From Cymodocea nodosa (Eukaryota > Streptophyta > Magnoliopsida > Alismatales > Cymodoceaceae): DNA of 64,000 nt. Within the stretch, counting starts at the first letter, position 1. Every line of letters starts with the position of its first letter. The notes beneath the pieces were generated by a model. It did not search any database. It saw nothing but the letters and a program-made list of their open reading frames with translations, and was not told the origin of the DNA. The stretch is from NCBI GenBank assembly GCA_036874045.1, contig CM072343.1:82001-146000 (forward strand). The letters run 5' to 3'. Below are positions 49,001-62,296 of the stretch, piece by piece. Both the position numbers and the translations under genes were made by a program.

Positions 49001-52000
49001 ACTTCAAAGTATTATCAATACGAAAAATTTTAAGCACAATAGAAAAAATATTTTTAATTTTAGCAAAATATTGTTAAACAACATCCAAAACAATTTAACA
49101 ATCTTTCAATGGATAGACCCAATATACTTTGAAATAATTATCTACAATCAAAATATAATAATGATGACCACCAAGCTACGTGATCTAGAATAGACCTCAA
49201 ATGTCACAATGTACTATATCAAAAGGATTGTTACTAGACATAAGATGCAACTGGCAAAAGGTATCACGGTGATGCTTATCTAACTAATATAACTCACAAT
49301 CAAAACTAGAAATAGAAATCCAAGGTAAGACTTGTAAAGTTTCTCACTAGATAGACGACCAAGTTGACAATGCCATAGAATAGGAAACTTAGACCTTAAC
49401 ACTAGATGTGTTAACTTCTAAGGAATATTGTCTTAGATAAGAACATACACCCATTGCAATGTCTTATAGGCCAAATCAATTCTTCTTCTCATTTGCAGGT
49501 CCTGAAAAATATAGTGAAAGAGAAAAAATGTTATAATATAAGAGAGAGCTTCAATTAAAGCACCAATCAAGAGAAGATTAATAAGAAAGTTTGGGATAAA
49601 CAAAACATGGTCAATGGATATATTTGAGATAACCAAGACAACTCCTCCAAAAATTGAGCAGATTTGTCAATTAGCTACTACAACAGAGTTAACATCTGAA
49701 AGGTTATTAAGATGTATAAAAATGTCATAGGTACTTGTCATGTGTGATGAGTCATTGTGTGAGGTCAGAAAGGCAGTGAGAGGATGATATAGCATGAGAT
49801 GCAGTAATCGAGACTTGTTCTCGTAATTACAGAAATTCAACATACTTGGCCTGTGTCAAGATAACAGTTAAAGATCCACCTTGACTTGATGCATAACACC
49901 TAGCCTCATGAGTAGCACCCTCAGTCTTAGTAGTCAAATAAGCAAATTCTAGTTTGCCAACACTCGTCAAATCTGTGATTGGTATGTCTACAATGTTCAC
50001 AAGGTACTTTTCCACAACCTCCTTGGCTAACCTCTCGACCTTTAGAACATTCACAACCTCTCGTTGTCATGATAGGCTGCTTAACTGCTGAAGGAGAAGT
50101 TGAGGAGGACAAATGTAATACCTTTGAGAATATAGTTCAGAGATCTGACAAATTATCACCTCTAAGAACTTGGTTTCAAACTAGTTTGAAAACCTCTAGA
50201 TTAAGATTGTTAAGGTATATGCAGCAACTAGTAACTCATCACGATACTTTTAATTCTGTTAAATGTCAGTAGTGATACGTTGATGTAATTCTAGTTCATC
50301 TGCAAGGACCCTGAAATGAGTGAAATGCTCCTGTACTATTCATTTCCTTTGTTGTCCAATAAATAATTGTTCATAAATTTTAAATACTCGACTAATGTTC
50401 TTTTCATTTCCATATGTTAACTACAAAGTGTCTTATATTCTCTTGGTTGGTTCAAGTAGTATTATACTGTTAGCTACTTTAGGTTCAATGCTGTTTAACA
50501 TCTAGGAAATTACTGTTGCATTAGTAATAAATTACTTATAACTAACATGCTTGTCATCAAGTAAAGGTTGAGTAATATGTCTATGAGTAACAAGAAATTT
50601 TTTTAAAACTTTGCAATATAGTTCCTTCCATTTAATTTCTATGATGTACCACTAAGATTTTTTGTAAATCCATTTTGGGATTCCATAAGGATCTATAACT
50701 CTAAGTAATACTTAAATAAATTGAATGAAAGGTAGGTGTTGATCACTAATCTATACCCTCTACAAATCTTCAAGGAGGATTGAGGTGGAATAGCAAAGAA
50801 ATTTGTCCACACAAGATGTAAAAGTTGCCGGAGATAAAAGAGAATCGCCTAGCAAAGGTTCACTAAGGTTGTCGGCTAGAACAAAGATCCTATACAAGAT
50901 AGATGGGGCTTCCTACGTCACACGAACATATGCATCAATATTTTTCATAATGGTGTAACCTTCATTGAAATCTTGCCTAGCAATTTATCTTTTTAGTATA
51001 AGCCAGGATGTGGTCATTCACTTTTTTAAAATCTGTAATTGCCTCTTTGTAAATTGAAGCCTCTTTTGTAATATTGATTGAAGTCATTAATTCTCAATCA
51101 CAGACTTGATTCTCTTTGTGTCCCATTCATACGAACAATATTCATCCTTCAACGGTAATTTTGGGTCTTCTCTGGGTATCAATACAATTTTGGGTCTTCA
51201 ATGGTAATTATGTTTCAAAAATGGAGAGAATGACCATTTAAATGGCAGCAGCATTCATTACAATCCATTTTATTTTTCCATTTTCTGTGAAAGATAACAA
51301 CTTGTTCCTCATTTTTCAGTTTTCATCTTTTGATTTATTTTCAGCAGTATAATGTCACTACTTTGATAGTCATTTTGTTGTTTGTAACTTTAACTGTACT
51401 TTTTATGTATTTGTTTATGTTCTGCATTTAAGTATTCATTCATTTTTTATTTACACGTTTTTTTTCAAAAAATGATTGTTTAGGCCCTCATTTTTAAAAA
51501 GCGTTTTGATCTTCAAACTGTGTAATGTTCGTTTTCCATTTTCTACAGCATCGCGTATTACTGTTTTTCTTTCCCTACAGACTACGAAGGTAACGTTCCT
51601 CTGTGGGAAGCTATGCTTGGGAGGCATAAAGAAGTAACGAAGATACTGGTTGAGAATGGTGCAAAGCTGTCTATAGGTGATGTTGGGCAGTATGCATGCA
51701 ATGCGACAGATGATGACAACGTAGAATTGCTCGAAGACATCATCCATTATGGAGGAGATGTGACATTACCTGGGAACAGTGGGTCCACGGCATTGCACCG
51801 TGCCGTCTGCGATGGAAACTATCGGATAGCAAGCTTTTTACTGAGCCACGGTGCTGATCCGGACAAACCAGACGTCGGCGGCTGGACTCCTCGAGATTAT
51901 GCCGAGCAGCAAGGACACGAGGAGATAAAAGAGCTCTTTCAATCCAAGAAAGAACACAGCACCCTACCGTCGAGCAGTGCGGTGCAGCCAGAGAATTTTC

Positions 52001-52494
52001 GGTGCATGGGCAGATTCAGGAGTGAACCCACGCTATTCCCTCCCTCTGGTGGATTGACCATACCACCAATGACGGACGACGCTTGTGGAAGAAATCAGAT
52101 GAGGCGAAAATTGAGCAACTTCCAGAACTCACTGTTTGGGATCATGTCGGCGGCAAGCATTGAGGGTGACGACCGAGCTCTGACTCCCGGTCCTCTTGCT
52201 TCTATGCTTCCTTTCTCTAGAATGGATAGCGGTGACCATCACACCCGTTGTCTCAGGGTGTTCATCAGCTGTCCCGAGAGGCCGGATGTTCCCAAAAAAC
52301 TCATTATTTTGCCTGCGTCCCTGAAGGAGTTGCTCAAGATTGGCGCCCAAAAGTTTGGCTTTTATCCCAGTAAAGTACTAACAGAAAGAGATGCAGAGGT
52401 TGAAGATATAGAAGTGATCAGAGATGGAGATCATCTTCTGCTTGTTGGTGACAATGGTTTTACTGGAACCATCCCCCAAACGCCGGGACACTAA
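43070..52494 (+). CDS. AKT1: Shaker-type inward-rectifying K+ channel, AKT1-like
   Basis: Root-type K+ uptake channel of the plasma membrane. Eleven exons: 43070-43251, 43509-43874, 44187-44244, 44331-44648, 44965-45210, 45317-45415, 45515-45547, 45688-45873, 46004-46201, 46301-46376 and 51581-52494, giving 891 residues (Arabidopsis AKT1: 857). In order: N-terminal SRDGSQYS and [13 protein letters not shown]1-S3; the Arg-rich S4 [18 protein letters not shown] (166-183); pore [12 protein letters not shown] with GYG at 261-263; S6; the C-linker and cyclic-nucleotide-binding-like domain (about 385-490, with [15 protein letters not shown]); ankyrin repeats (about 530-730); and a C-terminal KHA domain ending [16 protein letters not shown]. 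Family members are gated by hyperpolarisation and activated by CIPK-CBL phosphorylation. Exon 7 ends in a GC donor. Intron 10 holds a copia relic. AKT2 and SPIK are alternatives, but the overall sequence favours AKT1. All exons appear intact. Confidence 0.94.
45548..45687 (+). other. GC-AG intron in the K+ channel gene (intron 7)
   Basis: After exon 7 ([11 protein letters not shown]) the donor is GCAAGT rather than GTAAGT. The acceptor TTTTTCAG at 45687 gives in-frame [13 protein letters not shown]. The exon sequence before the donor is CAG, the strong context expected for GC donors. Confidence 0.85.
46440..51250 (-). mobile_element. Degenerate Ty1/copia retrotransposon in intron 10 of the K+ channel gene
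   Basis: Minus-strand relics in copia order: a gag zinc knuckle [14 protein letters not shown] (about 49965-50010), integrase-like frame (48618-49037), reverse transcriptase with [13 protein letters not shown] (about 47750-47800) and the YVDD box (47539-47550), then an RNase H piece (46909-47184) ending in the [12 protein letters not shown] block. All parts carry stops and shifts, so it is dead. Boundaries are approximate. I could not find a matching pair of long terminal repeats; the left end (about 46470-46600) may be a remnant of one. It lies antisense to the host gene. Confidence 0.85.
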
Positions 52495-55400
52495 TAGGGA
52501 GGATTTTGGACGCGGCCGTTGGAAGAAAGGTTGCTTCTGAGTTGCCATTGATTTTCGTCGGAATTCTGCGTTTTAGTTTTCCCGACGAAGCATCGCAGTT
52601 ACCATTACTCGAGGAAGCTGAAGATACGAAGGAAAACACAAATTTGGCCAATTCGAAGAAGGAAAATGCAAGTTATCTTTTCCCTTCATATGAGATGTTT
52701 GATTTTATGGATTACAATTTTATAACGTAAATTTGAAGTGAACAAATATAAATATAACCTGACAAGATTTTTAATAATAGAAAGGAACATGTTTTACATA
52801 AATCTGATAATCAGTTAAAAGATTTATTACGAGATTTATCATTGACACTATATAATTTTTTTTTGACCTTGAATAATATAAGAACATAAATTCCATATAT
52901 CCCTAGGATCTTCAATAGTTTTCATGAATTTCAAGATTTTTGTTATGTTGATTTTCTATAATCTTGATCATGGTAAATCTGAATGAAATGAAATGTAACT
53001 TTGTAATGTTGTTGGCTGTTTTTTTTTTTTGAAACAAATTTGTTTTGAAAAAATGTTGTCGGCTACCTTTCTGCAATAGATTTTTACAGAAATCAATATC
53101 ATATGGTGATTTTGCTGCCCTACACCACATGAATACCAAATACCATGGAAGGCATTTGGAATCATATTTTTCAACTATTGTGGTATCGTTTTTCAAAATC
53201 CTATTTGGATGCAAACGTGAGACGTTCAATTTTCTGAATGAAGACAATCCCCAACTGTGGAGAATTGAAAATTTCATCAATTTTCTCATTCTACATATTT
53301 GGAATCAGACAGATTTTTGTTGAAATCAATCGTGACAGACCCAAATGAGTACTATTTCGTATAGAATCGATATGCAGATGCATCTGCTGGGATATGTACA
53401 ATAACGCCTTTAGTATCATCATCAGTGACGTTGACCCAGGAAAGAGGAGAGGCAGGTGGCAGGAAGTGGTTTTCTAGAATAAAAAATTGTGGAAAGGGAG
53501 GGAGATGGTGGTCGGCCGATCTAGAAGGTGGGTGGTGGATCAGGGAGTTGCGTGCTGCGTTGGGGGAAAGGCGACCGGCTTTGAGGGACGGATGCTGGCG
53601 ATTTGATACCGTTGTCCATCACCGTCCCATGATTCCCTTTCACTTCCTCCCCATGTCCGTTCTTCACCATCGTCTCGAAATCTTCTTCCCATCATGGCCA
53701 TTGCAATTGAGCTCCCGAAGTGAGTGGAGCCTTTCTCTTCAGACATGTTTCATAGCAACCATCATCCTTGTTGCTCGGTTGGAGACGTCCCGAGGAGGTA
53801 AACAACCTACATAGCTATGCTAACCTATACTGTTTGAGTTGATTGGCTTGTTCCATGATTGTTCACATGAACTATGCTTGATTCCCTTCCTGGTGCGTAT
53901 GTCAGATTTATTTATTGTATGATGGGGTAAATGCGTTGTGCATGAGGTGGGGGGGGAAGAAAGTGCGAAGGGAATGTTCTGCGTGGTCTTCAAATTATGC
54001 CTGCAAGATGTTCGAAAGAATACCTCAAGAGGTACACACACCCCTTTAATGTATAGTTTTGGAGATTAGGTGCATGTTAATCATACAATATTGCTTGACT
54101 ATATGAGGTTAGTGACTTCTTAATGGCCTTAGTAGATGCGCATATCTGTAGAACCATAAAGTTGGGTTAATTCCTATCAATTGAAAATGGACGTACTTAT
54201 CCATGGAAAAACATTAGTTAAATAATTCCTCGATAAAAAACATCAACCTGTATGAGCATGCCTAGACGAAAATTTAATTGTTTATACCCATAAACAATGA
54301 ACTTGAATGAATTATGACTCATGAGTATATATGTGGTATAAGATGATGGCTTACTCATTAAGACTCAAGTAACGTATGCATGCTTAGTGTAGCAACATGT
54401 CATTTGATTTGGGAAATGTAGTATCATGCTAGGGCTGTTAATGAACATTGGGTGTTCACCTTGCAAGATATTTTTTTACTCTGGTCAGCATTAGAAACCC
54501 CAAAGAATATCTCCTCTATTGCTTTTGATGATAATGTATGTTGTGCTCATTATCACACAAGGGGTTGATAGATTAATCAGAGAACATCTTTATTATGAGA
54601 CTAAGGAAAAAATAATTTTGAAATCAGAAACCATAGTGATCAAATTATTTTCCTCTCAAAATAATTTACACTACCCTGTAGTTGGTGTGTGTATTTTTGT
54701 GGTTGGTTTAGTTCCATTGTGTAAGTCATGTTGAATCACTGTGTTTTTCCCTTGCAACAAGCAAAGGCCACTCTTTGGTTGATGTTTTCATTAGAACCAG
54801 GAACTTTGCAAGCACTTCGTATCTTCACACCAAACCCTACATTATCTACGTATGTCGTATGGTACTTTAGGCAATCATGCATTGATTTGAACTCCATCCC
54901 AACGGCAAGAAGGGCTCAAGGTTGATGTATTTTTTTCTACATCCACAATATTCACTTCACTAACCTCCCTTTTTGAAATCTGCTAGGATGATTGGATTTT
55001 GAGGCATGCTTTCCTCATCTACAAACATCACATCACTTACCTCCACTCCATCTATGGAAATTTTCATGTCTAGTACATTTTCTTGGTTTTCAGAGGCCTC
55101 TTTAAGTGTCCAACATTGATACTATCAATCTTATCTCACTCATTAGAAGCCCCATCGAAGTTGATCACGTTGCGCCAATTGGCCCCCCCATCTAACAAAT
55201 GAAAGAAAATGAGTTAAAACCAAAAGGACACAAATAATAACACATACTTTGAGCACTCTTGATGCAACGAAAACCAAATCGAAGTAACAACTTTGAAACA
55301 TGAAAAGCATGGAAAACGGTGTAATGATAACCCGTGATGAGACAAAAATAATAGGAGAATGCTGCGAACATGTCACAAAACTAAAATAAGAATGACATTA

Positions 55401-56434
55401 CTTTGTCATAATTATATTAAATTTAGAAAACTTTCGGTTATGTAAAGTCATGTTCTATTATAACAATAGTACATAATGCTTGCATGTGATAAATGTTTTT
55501 ATCTATCTAATAAAATAAACAACTTGTACAACCTCATTATGAGAGGATAGCTGCAGAAATCTTTTTATTTTCAATACTTCTATCTATGATCAAATATCTA
55601 GCTAAAATATAAAAATTTAAATCTTTTTTCACAATTGTTAATCAAATAATTTTAGATTTTTCTCTACTTTTATTTTTTTTACACTAATTAATTCTTCTAT
55701 TCTAACTAGTGCATCTTTTGACCTTCTAAAAAATTTGATATAACTACTCAAGTCAATTGTTTTTATGAATCTAAACGTAAACAAATTTGTACCGTGAAGT
55801 AAGCATGAGTGGTGAATTACTTGATTGATAATATGTTATTCTAACCTAAAAATATTCCTTCATAGGTATTATTATCCTCCCCACGAGCATTGTAATGATC
55901 GATTGTCCGTTCCGCAATTTCGAACATTATTGTACACATGCATAATACCCCACGGATGTGAGCCATCCAAGCAATCATTAAATGCCTTTTTTTTCTCTCT
56001 CTTGAATAGAAGAATTAAATAATTTGTATATGGTTGTTTCTTTGCTCCTTGAGATCAAACACGGTAGCCATAAGAATATCACAATGACCTCTCTCTTATG
56101 TGAGACTTATCTTTCTTTTCTTTTCTTTTCTTTTCTTTTTTTTTCTTTTCTTTTGAGATATAGCCATTAATGTGTGCATGACAAGGACACCCAACAAAAT
56201 TGATTACATGGGCAATAAGTGAGGGAGTGACCCCATCAACACAGTGTCCCTTCACGTTTCAATGTTTCATCTTCCTGCGCTACGGATGATTCAAGCTTGA
56301 TGTCTAGGCGTCGGCTCACGATCTTCTCCTTGCACGGGACGGACCTGACATTTTTAAAGCATAATCAAGCGGGACCGTAGAATTTGGCCACCAACAAAGA
56401 ATGTTGTGGTTGACTTCACTAAAATATCAACCAA
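52495..56434. other. Intergenic region between convergent K+ channel and borate transporter genes
   Basis: Starts with the channel 3' flank. Short frames at 53425-53814 and 54519-54734 have no recognised relatives. A (CTTTT)n microsatellite is at about 56112-56153. The 54000-55800 part looks like old repetitive DNA, but no element could be named. Confidence 0.45.
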
Positions 56435-59400
56435 TCAATAAAAGAATCTCCCTCTTACTGGTGTGAATCTGTCTTCGCTAAAGCTTCTGGTTCTGACTTT
56501 AAATTCACCCCTGTTGGTGGTGAAATCTTCCAAAATCTCGGAATCATATTGTTCCAAAGCATTACCTCCGCTGACTTCTTCCTCTCCATCTGAGGTATGA
56601 GATGATTCTCGATCCTACATGAAGGAGTCAACAACAAGCATTAGCATGTACAAGGAAGAGAGGATAACTCTAGCTTGCTTTACCAAAAATGCATCAGCAT
56701 AACTCCGCCACACAGTATTCTCTTTTCCAAAGTAACTTTAAATTTCAGGCATACCCTGAATGAGAGATTGGTGGTTTGGCGAGGAACTCCAATAACTTCT
56801 TCGTATTCAGCTGCATCCAACTCATGGAGGTGGTCAGGTTGAAAGAACTTGGGAAGTATATACTGCCTAATGACAATTAGGATGAAGAACGGCAATGGAA
56901 ACAGGATTCCGGCTATCGGTATCCAAGTCACCCCGAAACACAACATGAAATATGCGAGCTGGAAAAGTGTGAATCCGACGATGTACTTGAATGGTACTGT
57001 CTCCACAAATGAAGCATGGTCTCCTTCCAGTACCCTGTATTACACATGGCAGCAGATGTCACTTGTGCAAACAAACAAGCAAACCGTTCATCGTCGTAAA
57101 AGAATGAAGAACATTCATTCCTTCAATGGTAGTTGGCGGAAAACTTACTTGTAACGTCGAGAGGGAGCAACAAAGAGCAGCATTATTCTTTCCCAGAACT
57201 GGTTGCCAGGTAAACTGTCAATAGCCATGTAGGCAAAGTAACCCCAGAGTACAGAGGAAGGAATCTTTTTGATGATAGGCATGGCTCCAACGCAAGCACC
57301 AACAAGAAGAGACTGAAGTAGGTTAGACAGTCTCTGTTCGTTGACTCGAACAGGCAAGTGTGCATCAATATGCTTCTCCGGATCAAATGAGGCATCTACT
57401 TTCCCATGCTGAGAATCACTTTTTAGCACTGCATCTTTTAGCTTCTCCAACTCCTTCTCCACTGAGACATCCTACACAGTGCATATGCCCTAAAGTTATA
57501 ATTACAGCTACGCAACAAGAAACAAGTTGGGTGCATACTTTAAAGAAAGTGGAAGGAAGCATGTGGGGTAGCTCCAGAGAATTCAAATGTGTCGTGCACT
57601 TCATTCTACATGTAGTGCACAACGCATTAACAATGTAAACCTTATCATCTATGCTAAACGCACATTGGACAGGAATGCAAAGCCACTCCATAATCCAACA
57701 ACAATATGCACATTGAATAAAGTGCTGGCTGAAGTCATGGTTGTGCGGAATCTTGACCTTCCACAATTATTTTGTGGCTAGAACAGTCCATGCAGGTCAT
57801 GCAACTCACATAATAAAGATAGAAGATACTTACGTCATGACTCTTGTCTAGATCTATGAACACCTCTTCCATTTTCCCATATATTTCTAAGTTGGTAGCT
57901 TGCTGCCTTATGCCCTCTTTTGCGGTCTTGACCATCTTCTTGCGAATTATCTGGGAAAAAAGCAAGGGAGGTTTTAATTTCACTGGGATTCATGTTCCAA
58001 TTGCAGCAGTGCAGGTATAGAAGCTGCCGCCGTTCTGGGCCTTTACTTCACCTGTTTCTTGAGAACAGCAAGGCTCCTAGTGTGCATTGGTGACTGTGGA
58101 AGGACTCCATTTGCGGGAGGAAGCCCAAGCAATCCGCATATTAGTACCTGGAATAAATATTAAGATGTGATTATGAATCCAACATAAAATGGTTCATGCA
58201 TACGATGGCAGAATTGCAAAATGAGATCTGCCAACCATTATTCCAAGTATAAGCATATCATAATGGTAAGCAGAGGGATTTTTGAGATTGAACTCCTTTT
58301 GCTGCGCCAGTTGTGAAGCAACGCTATGGTCGAAAAAGTAAAGACCGGCAATCATCACGGCAGGAATGAAAGCTACAAAGATGTAAACAGGCGGAACCAC
58401 AAACAAATCCTGCAGCAATATGAAAGGAGACGGATCTAAGTATCATAAAAGAGGTAAAAGATAACATTGATGACAAATTGTGTTAAATACGCAACAGAAG
58501 ATGACATATCCATGTGAGATATATATAATTACGAGGCATGCAATCTTGGACGATGTTTGAACTAAAGATATGCATCCATCCTCATGAGATGGTGGTGGTG
58601 GGTGGTGGTGGTGGTGGGTGGAATCATATCATTGATTCAAGTGTAAGGTGGTTCATTAGATAGATAAAATTATTGAAAACTTAAAACTTGTGATTTAGTT
58701 TTCATTTGTTGGTATTTCCGTTAAAGAAAAGAAAAAGCTCAAAAGTACGTATAAATATAAAAAAAACTAATTTTGGAGACATGCGAATTAATGTGGGCAA
58801 CATTTTTGGGCCTAATATTTTTACGGTTGCTGTTACCTTTACAACAGTCCAATGATAGATCGAACCACTAGCCCAAGGAACGGGACTGAAAAGCCTCCTA
58901 GGAACTCCCGATGGAATCTTTCCAGGAACCACGTAAGATAACAAAGTCCACAAAACAACCATCAGAGGAACACCATAATCGGCGATAAAGCTTCTAAGCC
59001 ATCCTGCGCGCATTCATCAGTACAGATTAATTACAGGCTGTTGACATATACATATATATGTAGATAATCTCGAGATGGATGGATCCAACAAACAAAAGAA
59101 GAAAGAAACTAATCTTTTAAGCACTTGATTGATATATACAAACCTGTTGCATACCGCCATTTCCTCGCCCTTCTACTTTTCAGAGCGGTGAAGAGCAAGC
59201 CGATGGAAAATATTGTCCCCAGCAATCCATTGACATACAGCCACTGAAACTGATATCGAACGAGACCCATGTCTTCACCTTCGGGAATTTTGAATTCACT
59301 TATCACCCCCTGGAAACAAGTCGATATTAATATTTCAAACACCAGCGCACGTATGCAAGTTTAGTTTTACCAAGAAAGCAGTGTCCGATTTGTATACGTA

Positions 59401-60367
59401 CTTTAAGAGCTTCCTGAAGGAAAAGAACAGTGATCAGCATCCCAAAAAGTTCTCCGGCGATTCTTGTAAATCGGCTGATGATGGTGCAAGCGTTAAAGAT
59501 GGCAAGAAGAAACAATAACACGGCCGTCCATATACAAACCCTGCAACCATATATATATATAGATATGTGTTGGCAATTAAACAACATCATCTGAAAAATC
59601 TACCGATTAATTTGTTGAATCATGCCACATGCCATCAAAAAATTTCCACTCCGTCATTACCATGCAGTCCAAGCCAGGAAAAGGCGTCCACCCAGATTAT
59701 CCCTTCCTTTGGCGAAGCTGTACAGGTAGGAGTACATTATAACCGTGGGCTCTGCGACCCCCAAGATCAGCATGGGCTGTCCGCCGAAGATGGAATGTAT
59801 AATACCACAAATCGCTGTTGAAGCCAGCGTCTCGGACATGGCTAGTTCACCATCTGCAGAAAATACAAAAGCAAAGAAAGGATGCACGTGAACAAGCTAG
59901 CTAGCCAGAAATGCTTCCAACTACGTACAGCATGTATATCATCGACCTGTTGGCCTTTTTTCTGGTTTCCACCATTATAAAAATGGTAGAACTGTGGATT
60001 ACATAGATATATATATTTGACGACATTTTGTTTAAATCAAACCAAAGACGATTGGCCACCTGTATCTCGTCTCAACTGCTCCCCAAATGCGATGACCGGG
60101 AGTGCTGAAGCGAAGAATATGTAAGCAGTGGGTGCCAGTATCCTGGAGACAGAGAAGGCAGTCACAATTAAGTCATTAGCTAGTGGTGGTCGCGCGGAGA
60201 CATGCACATATGTATGTAACCAAGCTAGCCGAGATGATGATGATAAGGGAAGGGAGTTCATACTTGACGCCCGAATGGAATCCAGCAGTCCAGTCTTGCT
60301 TGTAATATGGTACTCTACCCTTGACGTCCTTGCGGATTCCCTTGAACGGAGTTCTCAAGTGCTCCAT
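56435..60367 (-). CDS. Boron (borate) transporter, BOR4-like
   Basis: SLC4-like borate exporter of the plasma membrane. Twelve coding exons: 60367-60264, 60142-60060, 59853-59661, 59540-59402, 59309-59144, 59003-58837, 58409-58236, 58147-58052, 57950-57834, 57471-57149, 57034-56755 and 56614-56435. All are in phase, giving 673 residues (Arabidopsis BOR4 about 683). Conserved blocks: [119 protein letters not shown] and ELDAAEYEE. The C-terminal tail ([18 protein letters not shown]) is closer to the BOR4/high-boron-efflux group than to BOR1. Roughly ten or more membrane segments are expected. The gene appears complete. Its role (tolerance or root-to-xylem loading) cannot be told from sequence. 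Confidence 0.94.
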
Positions 60368-60756
60368 GCCCGACCCAGCCCCTGTAGAATAAGAGTGCAT
60401 CGTATGGTACGTAGCAAGCAGTTAATTAAAACGTGAATTTGTGCATGCTTACAAATCTTCACTATTATTAATTATTGCGATGATGATGATGAAAAGGGAT
60501 GTGGAAAAGGCAGGCAATCTGAATTCGATTTTCTTAATCCTCTACAAGCGCTTGTCGATCACCGGGTAATCCTTTCATGTGTTAATTTGCTTTAATTTAT
60601 CAGAATAACGATGAAACGAGATGCGTAAACGATCTTTTGAGATGCATGGTTAAACTGAAACAGACGAGAAAATTCCAATCCTGAATGAATGATACATGCA
60701 TGCGTTACCGATCTGCCTGTGTTTCAATTAAACACCCTCAATTTCTTCCCCTCCGG

Positions 60757-60780
60757 AAAAAAAAAAAAAAAAAAAAAAAA
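60757..60780. repeat. Poly-A tract in the leader intron of the borate transporter gene
   Basis: An uninterrupted run of about 22 A lies within the predicted first intron. It may mark an old insertion end or simple slippage. Confidence 0.85.
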
Positions 60781-61633
60781 TCAACTCTTTTTTGACTCTA
60801 GAAAAAGGCTGAAAGAATCCGAATTCATGAAAAGTGTTGACAATTAAGAGATAAGAATAGAAAATACCATCTGTACTGCTAGTCTTGCATTTCTGCCAAA
60901 TATGTATATGTAAAGAAAATAGTAAATATATATCAAAACTGTTTAGTTATTAACATGAGGTGATCGGCGTGAAAATTTCGGGACGATCGATAGGAAAGGT
61001 AGTCATATATGGAGAGCAAATTAAACCCATCCGCCAATAAAGGCAGCAGCGATGATCGCAAGATCCGAATCAAATAATATATAAAAAGAAAGAGAATATA
61101 TATATAACAAAAGGAAGCAAAAATAATTAAGAAGAGAAAAAAATCCTCGAACACAAATTGTTTTATTATAAATCGGCGGCAATGGTGACCATAAGAAAAG
61201 TCATGGACTGGATTAACTGGAGTCGTTCTGTGATCATAGAAAGAAATAATAAACAAATAATGAAAAGAAGAGATTAAACAGTGGGTGGGCATGGTTTCCA
61301 TGGTTGGATGGCAGCCCCAGACCCAGTTGGATGGAGAAAGAAAGGAACCAGAGCACATCGTGCATGTCTCAACGAGCAACAAAAGTGCCACCGAGTTGTA
61401 AGAAATGAAGCTCCATGCACGTCGAAAATAAACTAGATCATAATATTGTTGTTCTGGAAATTAAAAAATAAGCAAGCAAGCTCCGAAGAAAGCAACGCCC
61501 ACGCAATGGCAGACGGCTGGATATTCCGGAAACAGAAGAAGAGATTGAAGTAGGAGGAGCGCAGCATGGAAATCTAGAAAAACGTGAAATGCGAGCATCA
61601 GAATAACGATGGGATCCAAATCAAATCACCTAC

Positions 61634-61665
61634 CTGCGGCGCGCAGGTATTCGAAACAGGATCGA
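61634..61665 (-). other. Predicted 5' leader exon of the borate transporter gene
   Basis: A good acceptor (CTACAG) lies 14 bases before the start ATG, at 60382-60387, showing that the leader is spliced. A matching donor CAG|GTAGGTGA is at 61634/61633, just downstream of a TATA-like element. The leader intron would be about 1250 bases. The transcription start near 61665 is estimated only from the TATA position. No ATGTAA minimal uORF is seen in the predicted leader. Confidence 0.55.
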
Positions 61666-61693
61666 TGCACTTGTTCGTCCACGCGCTCCCTCT

Positions 61694-61700
61694 TATATAA
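61694..61700 (-). promoter_or_regulatory. Putative TATA box of the borate transporter gene
   Basis: The minus strand reads TTATATAAGA here, a good plant TATA element about 60 bases upstream of the predicted leader donor site, with CT/GA repeats farther upstream. Confidence 0.55.
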
Positions 61701-61746
61701 TATACATGTGTGTGTGTGTATATGCTAGCTTGCAAGCTTGCTTCAC

Positions 61747-61747
<1 letters not shown>

Positions 61748-61772
<25 letters not shown>
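61748..61772. repeat. (CT)n microsatellite
   Basis: About 25 bases of CT upstream of the borate transporter TATA box. A second CT tract lies at about 62063-62090 and a GA tract at 61886-61900. Confidence 0.9.
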
Positions 61773-61778
<6 letters not shown>

Positions 61779-62060
61779 GTTTCTCTCTCAGCCTCTTCTT
61801 CCTCTCGTTCTATTCGTCTCCGGCAGACGAAAGCAGTGGGAGGAGGAAGGAGAAAGAAAAAACGCAGGAGAAGATCGAGGAGGATAGAGAGAGAGAGAGA
61901 AAGCGTCGGAGTGGGACTCGGAGAGGAAGGAAAGAAGACGAGATTACTCGTCGAGTGGACGCGAACGTCCCGATTTCTACTTGGGGTTTCAAGCCGACGG
62001 AATCCCCGCGGTCGTCGATGGACCACCCAAAATTACTCGTCCACGTGGCAGCCGTCCACC

Positions 62061-62094
<34 letters not shown>

Positions 62095-62296
62095 CCAATC
62101 CACCGTTCCACCTAGGGATAATGATGCCCTAGCTTAGCTGTCCTCCCCGGATTTTGGTTTCACTCAAAACAGAGGGGAATCCCACGTCCTCCGCCCGATC
62201 AAGATCCTACGGCCTACTGGACGGCACAGTTCCTTCAAGATGTATTATTTATATATATATATATAGCCTTCCAGGAAGGGGCCAAAGTTTTTTAAA

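Noticed and set aside
49827-50054. 75-codon frame in the copia relic
   Set aside because: It is a shadow of the gag zinc-knuckle frame; the CxxC...H...C pattern lies in a different frame.
53425-53814. 129-codon frame between the K+ channel and borate transporter
   Set aside because: No recognisable motif, mixed low-complexity composition, and an equally open antisense frame.
61706-62137. Overlapping 140-codon plus-strand frames upstream of the borate transporter
   Set aside because: They consist of Ser/Leu and Arg/Glu repeats from CT and GA microsatellites, a low-complexity artefact in promoter DNA.
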